A stretch of 64,000 nt of DNA from Ectopseudomonas composti (lineage in GTDB: Bacteria > Pseudomonadota > Gammaproteobacteria > Pseudomonadales > Pseudomonadaceae), in NCBI RefSeq assembly GCF_900115475.1, contig NZ_FOWP01000016.1, positions 62,001 through 126,000 of the forward strand, written 5' to 3'. Each line of letters opens with the position of its first letter. The first letter of the stretch is position 1. Shown in pieces: positions 44,822 to 53,819 of the stretch. Under the pieces are notes generated by a model that was not told where the DNA came from, made no database searches, and was given only the letters and a program-made list of their open reading frames with translations. Made by a program: the position numbers and the translations under genes.

Positions 44822-46156
44822 TTGATCAGCATCCCCAAGTCCGAATATGCCCGTCGGCGCAAGGCGCTGATGGCGCAGATGGAGCCCAACAGCATCGCCA
44901 TCCTGCCGGCAGCGCCGGTGTATATCCGCAACCGCGACGTCGAGCACGTCTATCGTCAGGACAGCGATTTCCAGTACCTCACCGGCTTCCCCGAGCCGGA
45001 AGCGGTGATGGCGCTGATCCCCGGTCGCGAGCATGGTGAATATGTGCTGTTCTGCCGTGAACGTGATCCCGAGCGCGAGCTGTGGGACGGATTGCGCGCC
45101 GGTCAGGACGGTGCGATCAAGCATTTCGGCGCCGACGATGCCTTCCCCATCGGCGATATCGACGACATCCTTCCCGGGCTGATCGAAGGTCGCGAGCGCG
45201 TCTATTACGCCATCGGTTGCAACCAGGAGTTCGATCATCGGTTGATGGAGTGGGTCAACCACATCCGTGCCAAGGCCCGCCAGGGTGCGACACCGCCGAA
45301 CGAGTTCGTCGCCCTCAATCACCTGCTGCACGACATGCGCCTGTACAAGTCGGCCGCCGAGGTGAAGGTGATGAAGGAGGCTGCCGAGATCAGTGCGCGC
45401 GCCCACATCCGCGCGATGCAGGCGAGCCGCGCCGGCCTGTTCGAATATCACCTGGAAGCCGAGCTGGATTATGAGTTCCGCAAGGGCGGGGCGAAGATGC
45501 CTGCCTACGGCAGCATCGTCGCCGCTGGTCGCAACGCCTGCATCCTGCACTACCGTGAGAACGATGCGGCGCTCAAGGACGGTGATCTGGTGTTGATCGA
45601 TGCCGGTTGCGAGATCGACTGCTACGCCAGCGATATCACTCGTACCTTCCCGGTCAGCGGCACGTTTTCTCCCGAGCAGAAGGCCATCTACGAGTTGGTG
45701 CTGAAGGCCAACGAGGAGGCGTTCAAGTTCATCGCTCCAGGCAAACACTGGAACGAGGCTCATGAGGCCACGGTGCGCGTGATCACTGCCGGGTTGGTCG
45801 AACTGGGCCTGCTAGAGGGTGACGTCGACGAGCTGATCGCCAGCGAAGCCTACAAACCCTTCTATATGCACCGCGCCGGCCACTGGCTGGGCATGGACGT
45901 GCATGACGTCGGCGACTACAAGGTCGGCGGCGAATGGCGCGTGCTGGAGGTCGGCATGGCGATGACCGTGGAGCCGGGCATTTATATCGCCGTCGACAAC
46001 GACAAAGTCGCCAAGAAGTGGCGCGGCATCGGCGTGCGCATCGAAGACGACGTGGTGGTGACCCGCAAGGGTTGCGAGATTCTCACCAATGGCGTGCCCA
46101 AGACCGTTGCCGAGATCGAGGCACTGATGGCTGCCGCGCGTAGCGAGGCGGCCTGA
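44822..46156 (+). CDS. pepP: Xaa-Pro aminopeptidase P
   Basis: 444 aa from TTG 44822, with GGAG eight bases upstream. The N-terminal domain (1-170) is followed by the pita-bread M24 fold. Metal ligands sit in LVLIDAGCEIDCYASDITRT (two Asp), HRAGHWLGMDVHD (His), AMTVEPGIYI (Glu) and GIGVRIEDDVVVT (Glu). It cuts the N-terminal residue before proline. Lies between ygfB and ubiH, the same operon as in E. coli. Confidence 0.96.
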   Translation: MISIPKSEYARRRKALMAQMEPNSIAILPAAPVYIRNRDVEHVYRQDSDFQYLTGFPEPEAVMALIPGREHGEYVLFCRERDPERELWDGLRAGQDGAIKHFGADDAFPIGDIDDILPGLIEGRERVYYAIGCNQEFDHRLMEWVNHIRAKARQGATPPNEFVALNHLLHDMRLYKSAAEVKVMKEAAEISARAHIRAMQASRAGLFEYHLEAELDYEFRKGGAKMPAYGSIVAAGRNACILHYRENDAALKDGDLVLIDAGCEIDCYASDITRTFPVSGTFSPEQKAIYELVLKANEEAFKFIAPGKHWNEAHEATVRVITAGLVELGLLEGDVDELIASEAYKPFYMHRAGHWLGMDVHDVGDYKVGGEWRVLEVGMAMTVEPGIYIAVDNDKVAKKWRGIGVRIEDDVVVTRKGCEILTNGVPKTVAEIEALMAAARSEAA

Positions 46157-46160
46157 GGCC

Positions 46161-47345
46161 ATGTCGCGCGTACAGCTGGCCATTATCGGCGGCGGCCTGG
46201 TCGGTGCCAGCCTGGCGCTGGCCCTGCAGGAAACGGCGCGCCAGCGTGGCTGGCGCATCGCCCTGATCGAACCCTTCGCCCCGGGCAGTGAGTACCAGCC
46301 CAGCTACGATGCGCGTTCCACCGCGCTGTCCTACGGCAGTCGGCTGATCTACGAGCGCCTCGGCCTGTGGCAGAGCATCGCCAAGCGTGCCGAGCCGATT
46401 CAGCAGATTCATGTTTCCGACCGTGGCCGCTTCGGTGCCGCGCGCTTGCAGGCCATCGAGGAAGGTGTGCCGGCGCTCGGCTACGTGGTGGAGAACGCCT
46501 GGATCGGCCACTGCCTGTGGCAGGCGCTGGATGCGGACGTGATCGAATGGCGCTGCCCGGCTGAAGTGGTCGGTATGCAGCGCCTGGATGAAGGCTATCG
46601 CCTGGCGCTGAACGACGAAACCTGCCTCGACTGCGACCTGGCGATTCTCGCCGATGGTGGGCGTTCCGGTTTGCGTGAGCAGCTCGGTATCGTCGTCAAC
46701 GTCAAACCTTATGGGCAGAGCGCGCTGATCGCCAACGTCAGCCCCTTGGAGGCGCATCGTGGCCAGGCTTTCGAGCGCTTCACCGATGACGGCCCGATGG
46801 CCATGTTGCCGTTGAGTGACAATCGCTGTGCGCTGGTGTGGACGCGCGCTGCCGCCGACGCCGAGCGCTTGTTGCGCGTCAGCGAGGCGAGCTTTCTCGG
46901 CGAGTTGCAGCAGGCTTTCGGCTACCGTCTGGGCGCCTTGCAGCAGGTCGGTGCGCGGCACCTTTATCCGCTGAGCCTGGTCGAGGCACAGGAACAGGTG
47001 CGAGCGCACCTGGTGGTGCTCGGCAACGCGGCTCACAGCCTGCATCCGATTGCCGGCCAGGGCTATAACCTGTCGTTGCGCGACACGCTGGCGCTGGCCG
47101 AGGTGCTGATCACCAGCGACGCGCCGTTGGGCGATTTCGCCACCCTGCAGCGTTATCAGCAGCGCCAGCAGCTCGATCAACACATGACTGTTGGCTTCTC
47201 CGACCAGGTGACGCGCCTGTTCAGCAACGCGCAACCGCTGCTGACTGCCGGGCGTAACCTGGGCCTGCTCGGCCTCGACCTGCTGCCGCCGGCCAAGCGC
47301 TGGTTTGCCCGGCAGGCCATGGGTATGGGGACCCGCAATCTATGA
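46161..47345 (+). CDS. ubiH: UbiH, 2-octaprenyl-6-methoxyphenol hydroxylase
   Basis: 394 aa FAD monooxygenase. The FAD motif IIGGGLVGASLALAL is at the N-terminus. ADGGRSGLREQLGI and LGNAAHSLHPIAGQGYNLSLRD are the second and third flavin motifs; GN replaces GD as in E. coli UbiH. It hydroxylates the ring at C4 in ubiquinone synthesis. Four bp after pepP. A REP-like element separates it from the next monooxygenase gene. Confidence 0.94.
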   Translation: MSRVQLAIIGGGLVGASLALALQETARQRGWRIALIEPFAPGSEYQPSYDARSTALSYGSRLIYERLGLWQSIAKRAEPIQQIHVSDRGRFGAARLQAIEEGVPALGYVVENAWIGHCLWQALDADVIEWRCPAEVVGMQRLDEGYRLALNDETCLDCDLAILADGGRSGLREQLGIVVNVKPYGQSALIANVSPLEAHRGQAFERFTDDGPMAMLPLSDNRCALVWTRAAADAERLLRVSEASFLGELQQAFGYRLGALQQVGARHLYPLSLVEAQEQVRAHLVVLGNAAHSLHPIAGQGYNLSLRDTLALAEVLITSDAPLGDFATLQRYQQRQQLDQHMTVGFSDQVTRLFSNAQPLLTAGRNLGLLGLDLLPPAKRWFARQAMGMGTRNL

Positions 47346-47351
47346 CCCGCC

Positions 47352-47406
47352 CCGTAGGGTGTGCCGTGCGCACCAAGCGGACGCCATGGTGCGCACAGCG
47401 CACTCT
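47352..47406. repeat. REP-like element GTAGGGTGTGCCGTGCGCACC
   Basis: An inverted pair with the core GTGCGCAC and outer GTAGGGTG/GCGCACTC fills most of the 78-bp space between ubiH and the ubiI-like gene. Confidence 0.6.
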
Positions 47407-47423
47407 AAGGTTTAAGGAATGAT

Positions 47424-48641
47424 ATGCGCGCGGATCTGATCATCGTCGGCGCCGGTATGGTCGGCAGCACTCTGGCCTTGGCGCTGGAACATAGTGGCCT
47501 GGACATCCTGATCGTTGATGGCAGCTCGCTGAGTGTGGCGCCGTTCGATGCGCAGGCAGCGTTCGAGCCACGCGTCAGTGCGTTGTCGATGGCCAGCCAG
47601 CGCATTCTCGAGCGCCTGGGTGTCTGGCCGGGTATCGCTGCGCGGCGTGCCTGCCCCTATGGTGAGATGCGCGTGTGGGACGGCTCCGGTACTGGCAGCA
47701 TTCACTTCGCGGCCGCCAGTGTGCATGCGCAGACGCTCGGCCATATCGTCGAGAATCGCGTGGTGCAGGACGCGCTGCTGGAGCGCCTGCACGACAGCCA
47801 GATCGGTCTGTTGCCTGGCGCGCGCCTGGAGCAGTTGCGCCGCTCCGGCGACGACTGGCTGCTGACGCTTACCGAGGGCCGTCAACTGCGCGCGCCGCTG
47901 CTGGTAGCGGCCGATGGGGCCAATTCCGCAGTGCGCCGCCTGGCCGGTTGCGCCACGCGCGAGTGGGATTACCTGCACCACGCCATCGTCACCAGCGTGC
48001 GCTGTGAGCGCCCGCACCAGGCCACCGCCTGGCAGCGTTTCACCGATGACGGTCCGCTGGCTTTTCTGCCGTTGGCTGGGCCTGCCGGCGAGCACTGGTG
48101 CTCGATCGTCTGGTCGACCATACCGGTGGAGGCCGAGCGGCTGATGGCGCTGGATGACGAAGCCTTCTGCGCCGAGCTGGGCAAGGCCTTCGAGTCGCGG
48201 CGGGGCAAGGTCCTGCATGCTGATCGCCGTCTGTGCATCCCATTACGTCAACGGCATGCCAAGCGTTACGTGGAGCCGGGGCTGGCGCTGATCGGCGATG
48301 CTGCGCACACCATCCACCCGTTGGCGGGGCAGGGCGTCAATCTGGGCTTCCTCGATGCGGCGGTGCTGGCCGAGGTGCTGCTGCATGCCGCTATGCGAGG
48401 TGAGAGCCTCAGTGAAGAGCGCGTGCTGAGCCGCTACGAGCGTCGGCGCATGCCGCACAACCTGGCGATGATGGCGGCGATGGAGGGCTTCCAGCGTCTG
48501 TTCCAGGCCGACCCGTTGCCGTTGCGCCTGCTGCGCAACGTCGGTCTCGATCTGGTCGATGGCCAGGCCGAAGCCAAGGCGCTGTTCGTGCGCCAGGCGC
48601 TTGGGCTGGCGGGTGATCTGCCGGAGCTGGCGAGGGCCTGA
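47424..48641 (+). CDS. ubiI: UbiI/VisC-type FAD monooxygenase
   Basis: 405 aa with IVGAGMVGSTLALALEHSG (Rossmann), VAADGANSAVRRLAGC (DG motif) and LIGDAAHTIHPLAGQGVNLGF (GD motif). The place right after ubiH is that of ubiI (visC), the C5 hydroxylase of ubiquinone synthesis. Pseudomonas has several related hydroxylases, so the exact position of hydroxylation is not certain. Confidence 0.88.
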   Translation: MRADLIIVGAGMVGSTLALALEHSGLDILIVDGSSLSVAPFDAQAAFEPRVSALSMASQRILERLGVWPGIAARRACPYGEMRVWDGSGTGSIHFAAASVHAQTLGHIVENRVVQDALLERLHDSQIGLLPGARLEQLRRSGDDWLLTLTEGRQLRAPLLVAADGANSAVRRLAGCATREWDYLHHAIVTSVRCERPHQATAWQRFTDDGPLAFLPLAGPAGEHWCSIVWSTIPVEAERLMALDDEAFCAELGKAFESRRGKVLHADRRLCIPLRQRHAKRYVEPGLALIGDAAHTIHPLAGQGVNLGFLDAAVLAEVLLHAAMRGESLSEERVLSRYERRRMPHNLAMMAAMEGFQRLFQADPLPLRLLRNVGLDLVDGQAEAKALFVRQALGLAGDLPELARA

Positions 48642-48680
48642 CCAACGCTTTACCTGTCATGGATGAATGAGGAGTGTGCA

Positions 48681-48992
48681 ATGAAGCACCTACTGCAATA
48701 CCTGGTTGTGGCGGCATTTTCACTTTCTGCGGGCTGCGGCACCATGGTCGGTCGTGGCGGCGCCGCAGAGCCGACGCCAGTGGAGACCTACAAGGGCGTC
48801 AACGGCGATCTCCATCTGTTGGGATTGCGCCCAGGCCCCAGTGGTAGCGGCAATGCCGGGGCGGTGATCTGTCTGATTAGCATCGTCTGTCCGCTCATAG
48901 TCGTGGTGTCGCTGCCAGTCGATGCGGTAATCGACACGCTGTTGTTGCCGGCAGATCTGCTGGCAGCTCGTGAGCCCGAAAATACCTTGTAA
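48681..48992 (+). CDS. YceK/YidQ-type lipoprotein
   Basis: 103 aa from ATG 48681 (AGGAG upstream). Signal peptide with lipobox LSAGC, then a short domain with YKGVNGDLHLLG and a hydrophobic stretch VICLISIVCPLIVVVSLPVDAVIDTLLLPADLL typical of DUF1375 lipoproteins. Function unknown. It lies between ubiI and the iron-binding gene and is not obviously linked to either. Confidence 0.8.
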   Translation: MKHLLQYLVVAAFSLSAGCGTMVGRGGAAEPTPVETYKGVNGDLHLLGLRPGPSGSGNAGAVICLISIVCPLIVVVSLPVDAVIDTLLLPADLLAAREPENTL

Positions 48993-49030
48993 TAACTGCT
49001 GCGTTTCGCGTTGCTGTTTACGTTGAGAAG

Positions 49031-49049
49031 GCAAATAACATTCACTACT
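49031..49049 (+). promoter_or_regulatory. Possible Fur box upstream of the iron-binding gene
   Basis: GCAAATAACATTCACTACT lies 37-55 bp before the start codon. It agrees with the Fur consensus GATAATGATAATCATTATC-type sites at only about 12 of 19 positions as aligned to known Pseudomonas boxes, so the call is weak. Confidence 0.3.
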
Positions 49050-49085
49050 ATTCAGCCACTTTGTAATCCACAAGAGGCTGGTCCT

Positions 49086-50087
49086 ATGAAGGCTCGTAAC
49101 GCGCTTCTCGCCGCATTCACTCTCAGCACCCTGGCAACTGCCGTCCAGGCTGCCGATGAGGTGGTGGTCTACTCCGCCCGCATCGATGAGCTGATCAAGC
49201 CGGTGTTTGACGCCTATACCGAGAAAACCGGGGTCAAGGTGAAGTTCATCACAGACAAGGAAGCCCCGCTGATCGCCCGCCTCAAGGCCGAAGGTGCCAA
49301 CACCCCGGCCGACCTGCTGATCACCGTCGACGCTGGTAACCTCTGGCAAGCCGAACAGGAAGGCGTACTGCAGCCGACCAAGTCCGACGCCATCGACGCC
49401 AACATCCCCGCTCAGTATCGCTCCAGCACCGACAGCTGGACTGGCCTGTCGCTACGTGCACGGACCATTTTCTACTCCACCGAGCGCGTCAAGCCGGAAG
49501 AGCTGTCCACCTACGAAGCTCTGGCCGACAAGAACTGGGAAGGCCGCCTGTGCCTGCGCACCAGCAAGAAGGTCTACAACCAGTCGCTGACCGCCACCCT
49601 GATCGAAGCCCATGGCGCCGAGAAGACCGAGGAAATCATCAAGGGTTGGGTCAACAACCTGGCCACCGATGTATTCGCCGATGACACCGCGCTGCTGCAA
49701 GCCATCGATGCCGGCCAGTGCGACGTGGGCATCACCAATACCTACTACTACGGCCGCCTGCACAAGCAGAACCCGGATCTGAAAGTAAAACCGTTCTGGC
49801 CGAACCAGGCTGACCGTGGCGTGCACGTCAACCTGGCCGGTGCCGGTGTGACCAAGCATGCACCGCATGCCGAGCAGGCCAAGAAGCTGCTGGAGTGGAT
49901 GACCACCCCGGATGCGCAGAGCATCTTCGCCGGCGTCAACCAGGAATACCCGGCCAACCCTGCGGTGAAACCGTCCGCTGAGGTGGCTTCCTGGGGCACC
50001 TTCAAGGCCGATACGGTGGCCACTGAAGTGGCGGGCAAGCGTCAGGCTGAAGCAACCATGTTGATGGATCGCGCCGGCTGGCAGTAA
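49086..50087 (+). CDS. Ferric-iron ABC transporter binding protein (FbpA/HitA type)
   Basis: 333 aa from ATG 49086; the frame opens at 49011 but residues before the signal peptide lack support. Signal peptide of 22 residues (ending VQA). VVVYSARIDELIKPVFDAYTEKTG is the family-1 binding fold, and TNTYYYGR carries the tandem tyrosines that bind Fe(III). It hands iron to the permease encoded 200 bp downstream. Confidence 0.93.
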   Translation: MKARNALLAAFTLSTLATAVQAADEVVVYSARIDELIKPVFDAYTEKTGVKVKFITDKEAPLIARLKAEGANTPADLLITVDAGNLWQAEQEGVLQPTKSDAIDANIPAQYRSSTDSWTGLSLRARTIFYSTERVKPEELSTYEALADKNWEGRLCLRTSKKVYNQSLTATLIEAHGAEKTEEIIKGWVNNLATDVFADDTALLQAIDAGQCDVGITNTYYYGRLHKQNPDLKVKPFWPNQADRGVHVNLAGAGVTKHAPHAEQAKKLLEWMTTPDAQSIFAGVNQEYPANPAVKPSAEVASWGTFKADTVATEVAGKRQAEATMLMDRAGWQ

Positions 50088-50094
50088 AGGAGAT

Positions 50095-50202
50095 CGTACC
50101 CACGCTCCGGCGTGGGTACGTCACCAGTGACGCTCCGCGTCATGTCTGTTGGCTTTTGACGCTGGAGCGTCGAACGCTGCATTCCCACGCGGAGCGTGGG
50201 AA
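50095..50202. repeat. Compound inverted repeats between binding protein and permease
   Basis: A perfect 10-bp hairpin GTACCCACGC-TCCG (50095-50118) is followed by a GACGCTCC-type inverted part and by TTCCCACGC-GGA-GCGTGGGAA (50182-50202). This is a known type of Pseudomonas intergenic repeat and may lower permease expression relative to the binding protein. Confidence 0.6.
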
Positions 50203-50234
50203 CGATCATGATCCACGCCGCTGCCGTTATACTG

Positions 50235-50260
50235 CGACGCCCCGCCTAGCCGGGGCGTCG
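50235..50260 (+). terminator. Hairpin terminator before the permease gene
   Basis: CGACGCCCCG and its perfect complement with a six-base loop, followed by TCATTTCC. It likely ends the binding-protein transcript, so the permease may have its own or read-through transcription. Confidence 0.6.
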
Positions 50261-50285
50261 TCATTTCCGTAGTCGAGGAATCCGC

Positions 50286-51902
50286 GTGCCGCATCCCGTC
50301 CAGCGTCGCTGGTACCCCATCGTCCTTGCCGTCGCCGTTCTGGTGCTGATGCCATTGTCGGTGCTGCTGCTGAGCTGGCACGAGGTGGATCAGCAGATCT
50401 GGGCGCACCTGTGGCAGACGCAGATGGCGCGCCTGATCGGTAACACGCTGACGCTGGTGATCGGTGTCGGTGTGGGGGTGACGCTGCTGGGGGTGAGTCT
50501 GGCCTGGCTCACCAGCCTCTGCGAGTTCCCGGGTCGGCGCTGGCTGGACTGGGCGCTGATGTTGCCTTTTGCCATTCCGGCCTATGTGCTGGCGTTCGTC
50601 TTCGTCGGGCTGCTGGACTTCGCCGGGCCTGTGCAGACGCTGTTGCGCGAATGGTTCGGCAGCGGCCTGCGTCTGCCACGGGTGCGCTCCACCGGCGGCG
50701 TGATCATCGTGCTGGTGCTGGTGTTCTATCCCTACGTCTATCTGCTCGCCCGTGGCGCCTTCCTGGCCCAGGGCAAGGGTTTGATGGAGGCGGCGCGGGT
50801 ACTCGGCCAGAGCCCCTGGCAGGCGTTCTGGCGTGTGGCGTTGCCCATGGCGCGGCCGGCCATCGGTGCCGGCCTGGCGCTGGCGATCATGGAAACCCTG
50901 GCCGATTTCGGCGCAGTGTCGGTGTTCAATTTCGACACCTTCACCACGGCGATCTACAAGACCTGGTACAGCTTCTACAGCCTGACCAGTGCCACACAGC
51001 TGGCCAGCCTGCTTCTGTTAGCCGTGGCTCTGGTGCTCTACGGCGAGCGCCGTGCTCGCGGCGCCGCGCGGCCAGCCAATGAGCGGCCACGCGGCAAGGC
51101 GCTGTATCACCTGCGTGGCTGGAAGGCCTTCGCCGCCAGCGCCTGGTGCTGCCTGGTGTTCGCCTGTGCCTTCGTCATTCCGCTGCTGCAACTGCTGGCG
51201 TGGTTCTGGCAGCGCGGTCGTTTCGATCTTGACGAGCGTTACGCCGGGCTGATCCTGCATACCCTGTACCTGGGCGGCATGGCGGCGCTGATCACCGTCA
51301 GTGTGGCCATGTTGCTGGCCTTCGCTCGTCGCCAGGCGCCGAATCGCGGCGTGCGCTTCGGTGTGGCGCTGGGCAACATCGGTTATGCCTTGCCGGGCTC
51401 GGTGCTGGCAGTGGCGATCATGTTGGCGTTCAGCTTCCTCGACCGCGAGCTGGTGATTCCGCTGTCCACGGCACTGGGCGGCGCCGGTAAACCGCTGCTG
51501 ATGGGCAGTCTGACGGCGCTATTGGTGGCCTACCTGATTCGCTTCATGGCAGTGGCCTTTGGGCCGCTGGAGACCAGCCTGGCGCGTATCCGCCCGTCGT
51601 TGCCTGAGGCGTCCCGCAGCCTCGGCGTCGGTGGCTTCGGACTGTTCTTCAAGGTTTATTTGCCGCTGCTGTTGCCGGGTACCTTGTCAGCCGCGCTGCT
51701 GGTGTTCGTCGATGTGCTCAAGGAGATGCCGGCGACTCTGCTGATGCGTCCGTTCGGTTGGGACACGCTGTCGGTGCGAGTCTTCGAAATGACCAGCGAA
51801 GGTGAATGGGCGCGCGCCGCGCTGCCAGCCCTGACGCTGGTGCTGGTCGGCCTGTTGCCGGTGATTCTGCTGATCCGGCGTTCGGCTCGCAGTTTCGGTT
51901 GA
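50286..51902 (+). CDS. Ferric-iron ABC transporter permease (FbpB/HitB type)
   Basis: 538 aa from GTG 50286. Two fused permease halves with about twelve membrane helices in total. EAA-type loops are EAARVLGQSPWQAFWRVALP and EASRSLGVGGFGLFFKVYLP. The family brings Fe(III) across the inner membrane. No ATPase gene (FbpC/HitC) follows, so the ATPase must be encoded elsewhere, as I recall for the P. aeruginosa homologues. Confidence 0.93.
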   Translation: MPHPVQRRWYPIVLAVAVLVLMPLSVLLLSWHEVDQQIWAHLWQTQMARLIGNTLTLVIGVGVGVTLLGVSLAWLTSLCEFPGRRWLDWALMLPFAIPAYVLAFVFVGLLDFAGPVQTLLREWFGSGLRLPRVRSTGGVIIVLVLVFYPYVYLLARGAFLAQGKGLMEAARVLGQSPWQAFWRVALPMARPAIGAGLALAIMETLADFGAVSVFNFDTFTTAIYKTWYSFYSLTSATQLASLLLLAVALVLYGERRARGAARPANERPRGKALYHLRGWKAFAASAWCCLVFACAFVIPLLQLLAWFWQRGRFDLDERYAGLILHTLYLGGMAALITVSVAMLLAFARRQAPNRGVRFGVALGNIGYALPGSVLAVAIMLAFSFLDRELVIPLSTALGGAGKPLLMGSLTALLVAYLIRFMAVAFGPLETSLARIRPSLPEASRSLGVGGFGLFFKVYLPLLLPGTLSAALLVFVDVLKEMPATLLMRPFGWDTLSVRVFEMTSEGEWARAALPALTLVLVGLLPVILLIRRSARSFG

Positions 51903-51915
51903 TCAAGACAACGCT

Positions 51916-51970
51916 GTAGGGCGGGTGCAACCCGCCAGTGTCGGGGTATGGCGGGTTGTACCCGCCCTAC
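51916..51970. repeat. Inverted repeat GTAGGGCGGGTGCAACCCGCC
   Basis: Two mirrored 22-bp arms separated by about 11 bases after the permease gene, with one or two differences between arms. A close relative is at 53820-53870. Confidence 0.7.
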
Positions 51971-52028
51971 GACCTGAAGCCAGGATGACCCCCCGGACGC
52001 ATGCGGCTACAATGCGCGCCATTCGCGA

Positions 52029-52161
52029 GTCGGGGTAACCCGACAGGACTCATCTAGAAGCGTAGCCGACGACTGCATGGATGCAGGAGGTAGAGCGAAG
52101 CAGGATGCTCGAGCCGAGGCAGCCAGTGCAACGCAGCAATGGCAACGCAGGTAGCTTCTAG
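52029..52161 (+). other. Structured element upstream of gcvT
   Basis: First, a perfect hairpin GTCGGG-GTAA-CCCGAC at 52029-52044. Then a 108-bp block bounded by inverted CTAGAAGC (52054) and GCTTCTAG (52154), containing a CTGCAT-GG-ATGCAG hairpin (52073-52086) and two copies of GCAACGCAG. The block ends 40 bp before the gcvT start, so it is probably in the leader. It does not match the glycine riboswitch pattern as I know it. It may be a dispersed repeat or a structured RNA. Confidence 0.5.
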
Positions 52162-52201
52162 GGGTCTGAATCGCTTCGCCAAGCCCGGAAGGAGATAACC
52201 C

Positions 52202-53284
52202 ATGGGACAGCGCACCCCCCTCTATGACCTGCACCTGGCACTGGGGGCCAAAATGGTGGATTTCGGCGGCTGGGACATGCCGCTGCACTACGGTTCGCAA
52301 GTGGAGGAGCATCATCAGGTGCGCCGCGAGTGCGGCGTGTTCGACGTCTCGCACATGTGCGTGGTGGACGTGAGTGGCAGCCAGGCGCAGGCCTATCTGC
52401 AGCGCTTGCTGGCCAACGACGTAGCCTGCCTGCAGAGCCCCGGCAAGGCGCTGTACAGCGCGATGCTCAATGAGCAGAGCGGCGTGATCGACGACCTGAT
52501 CGTCTACCTCACTGAAGGCGGCTACCGCCTCGTGGTCAACGCCGGCACCCGTGACAAGGACCTGGCGTGGATGCACGCCCAGGCCGCTGACTTCGACGTG
52601 GATCTGCGGGAGCGCCGCGACCTGGCGATGCTCGCCATCCAGGGGCCCAAGGCGCGTGCACGTGTTTGCGAACTGCTGAGCCAGGCCCGTGCGGCGCTTA
52701 TCCATGAGCTCAAACCATTCCAGGGGCTGCCCGAGGGCGACTGGTTCATCGCCCGCACCGGTTATACCGGCGAAGACGGTTTGGAAATCATGCTGCCGGT
52801 GACCGAGGTGGTGTCCTTGCTCAACGATCTGGTCGGTGCCGGTATCTCACCCATTGGCCTCGGCGCCCGTGACACCTTGCGCCTGGAGGCCGGCATGAAT
52901 CTCTATGGCCAGGACATGGATGAACAGGTCAGCCCGTTGGCCGCCAACATGGCCTGGACCATCGCCTGGGAGCCTGCCGAGCGCGACTTCATCGGTCGCC
53001 CGGTGTTGGAGGCGCAGCGCGCTACGGGTTGCCCGAGCAAGCTGGTGGGCCTGGTGCTGGAGGAGCGCGGCGTGCTGCGCGCCCACCAGGTGGTGCGTGT
53101 CAATGGCATTGGCGAGGGCGAGATCACCAGTGGCAGCTTCTCGCCTACGCTGAACAAATCCATCGCGTTGGCGCGGGTGCCGGCAGCGACCGGGGACCGT
53201 GCCGAAGTGGAGATCCGCGGCAAGTGGTACCCGGTGCGAGTGGTCAAACCGAGCTTCGTGCGTCACGGCAAAACCCTTATCTGA
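52202..53284 (+). CDS. gcvT: Glycine cleavage T protein (aminomethyltransferase)
   Basis: 360 aa with AGGAG eight bases before the ATG. It moves the methylene carbon of glycine from lipoyl-GcvH to tetrahydrofolate and frees ammonia. Motifs: KMVDFGGWDMPLHYGSQVEEHHQVR, RTGYTGEDGLEIMLP with the folate-site residues, and GLGARDTLRLEAGMNLYGQD. Its partner gcvH follows 94 bp downstream. The structured element just upstream suggests leader control, not shown. Confidence 0.96.
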   Translation: MGQRTPLYDLHLALGAKMVDFGGWDMPLHYGSQVEEHHQVRRECGVFDVSHMCVVDVSGSQAQAYLQRLLANDVACLQSPGKALYSAMLNEQSGVIDDLIVYLTEGGYRLVVNAGTRDKDLAWMHAQAADFDVDLRERRDLAMLAIQGPKARARVCELLSQARAALIHELKPFQGLPEGDWFIARTGYTGEDGLEIMLPVTEVVSLLNDLVGAGISPIGLGARDTLRLEAGMNLYGQDMDEQVSPLAANMAWTIAWEPAERDFIGRPVLEAQRATGCPSKLVGLVLEERGVLRAHQVVRVNGIGEGEITSGSFSPTLNKSIALARVPAATGDRAEVEIRGKWYPVRVVKPSFVRHGKTLI

Positions 53285-53378
53285 ATCATCAGGTCGCGGT
53301 GCTGGCTTCTCCTGGCGCCGCGGCCTGCTAAATTGTCCTGACGGCCCACTTGCCGTTACCGTTTACGAGGAATCAAAC

Positions 53379-53768
53379 ATGAGCAATATCCCCGCCGATC
53401 TGCGTTATGCCGCCAGCCACGAGTGGGCTCGCCTGGAAGCTGACGGTAGCGTGACCGTGGGCATTTCCGACCACGCCCAGGAAGCCCTCGGTGATGTGGT
53501 GTTCATCGAACTGCCGGAAATCGGCAAGCAGCTGAATGCGGGTCAGGAAGCCGGCGTGGTGGAGTCGGTCAAGGCTGCCTCTGACATCTACGCACCGGTT
53601 GGCGGCGAAGTGATCGCCATCAACGACGCGCTGGCCGATAGCCCGGAAAGCGTCAACAGCGACCCGTACGGCAGCTGGTTCTTCAAGCTCAAGCCGAGCG
53701 ACACCAGCGAGCTGGACAAGCTGCTGGACGCTGCTGCCTATCAGGCTGCTGCTGACGCCGACGCCTGA
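53379..53768 (+). CDS. gcvH: Glycine cleavage H protein
   Basis: 129 aa from ATG 53379, with GAGGAA upstream; the open frame to 53199 overlaps gcvT and is not needed. The lipoylated residue is Lys65 in VVESVKAASDIYAPV. It shuttles the aminomethyl group between GcvP, GcvT and GcvL. A strong terminator follows 17 bp after the stop and no gcvP is downstream, unlike the PAO1 gcvT1-H1-P1 order I recall. Confidence 0.96.
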   Translation: MSNIPADLRYAASHEWARLEADGSVTVGISDHAQEALGDVVFIELPEIGKQLNAGQEAGVVESVKAASDIYAPVGGEVIAINDALADSPESVNSDPYGSWFFKLKPSDTSELDKLLDAAAYQAAADADA

Positions 53769-53784
53769 TTTGCGTCGATCTGCA

Positions 53785-53808
53785 GAAAACCCGCTTCGGC
53801 GGGTTTTC
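53785..53808 (+). terminator. gcvTH terminator
   Basis: Perfect 10-bp stem GAAAACCCGC with TTCG tetraloop; the second arm ends GGGTTTTC. Confidence 0.9.
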
Positions 53809-53819
53809 GCGTTTCTAGC

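Noticed and set aside
52015..52200. Glycine riboswitch upstream of gcvT
   Set aside because: The conserved riboswitch core pattern (tandem aptamers with GGAGAG and CUCUCAGG-like segments) is not seen; the region has different hairpins.
52007..52705. 232-codon minus-strand frame reaching into the gcvT leader
   Set aside because: Antisense to gcvT and continuing through the structured repeat; Cys/Ser/Ala-rich translation is typical of a non-coding repeat.
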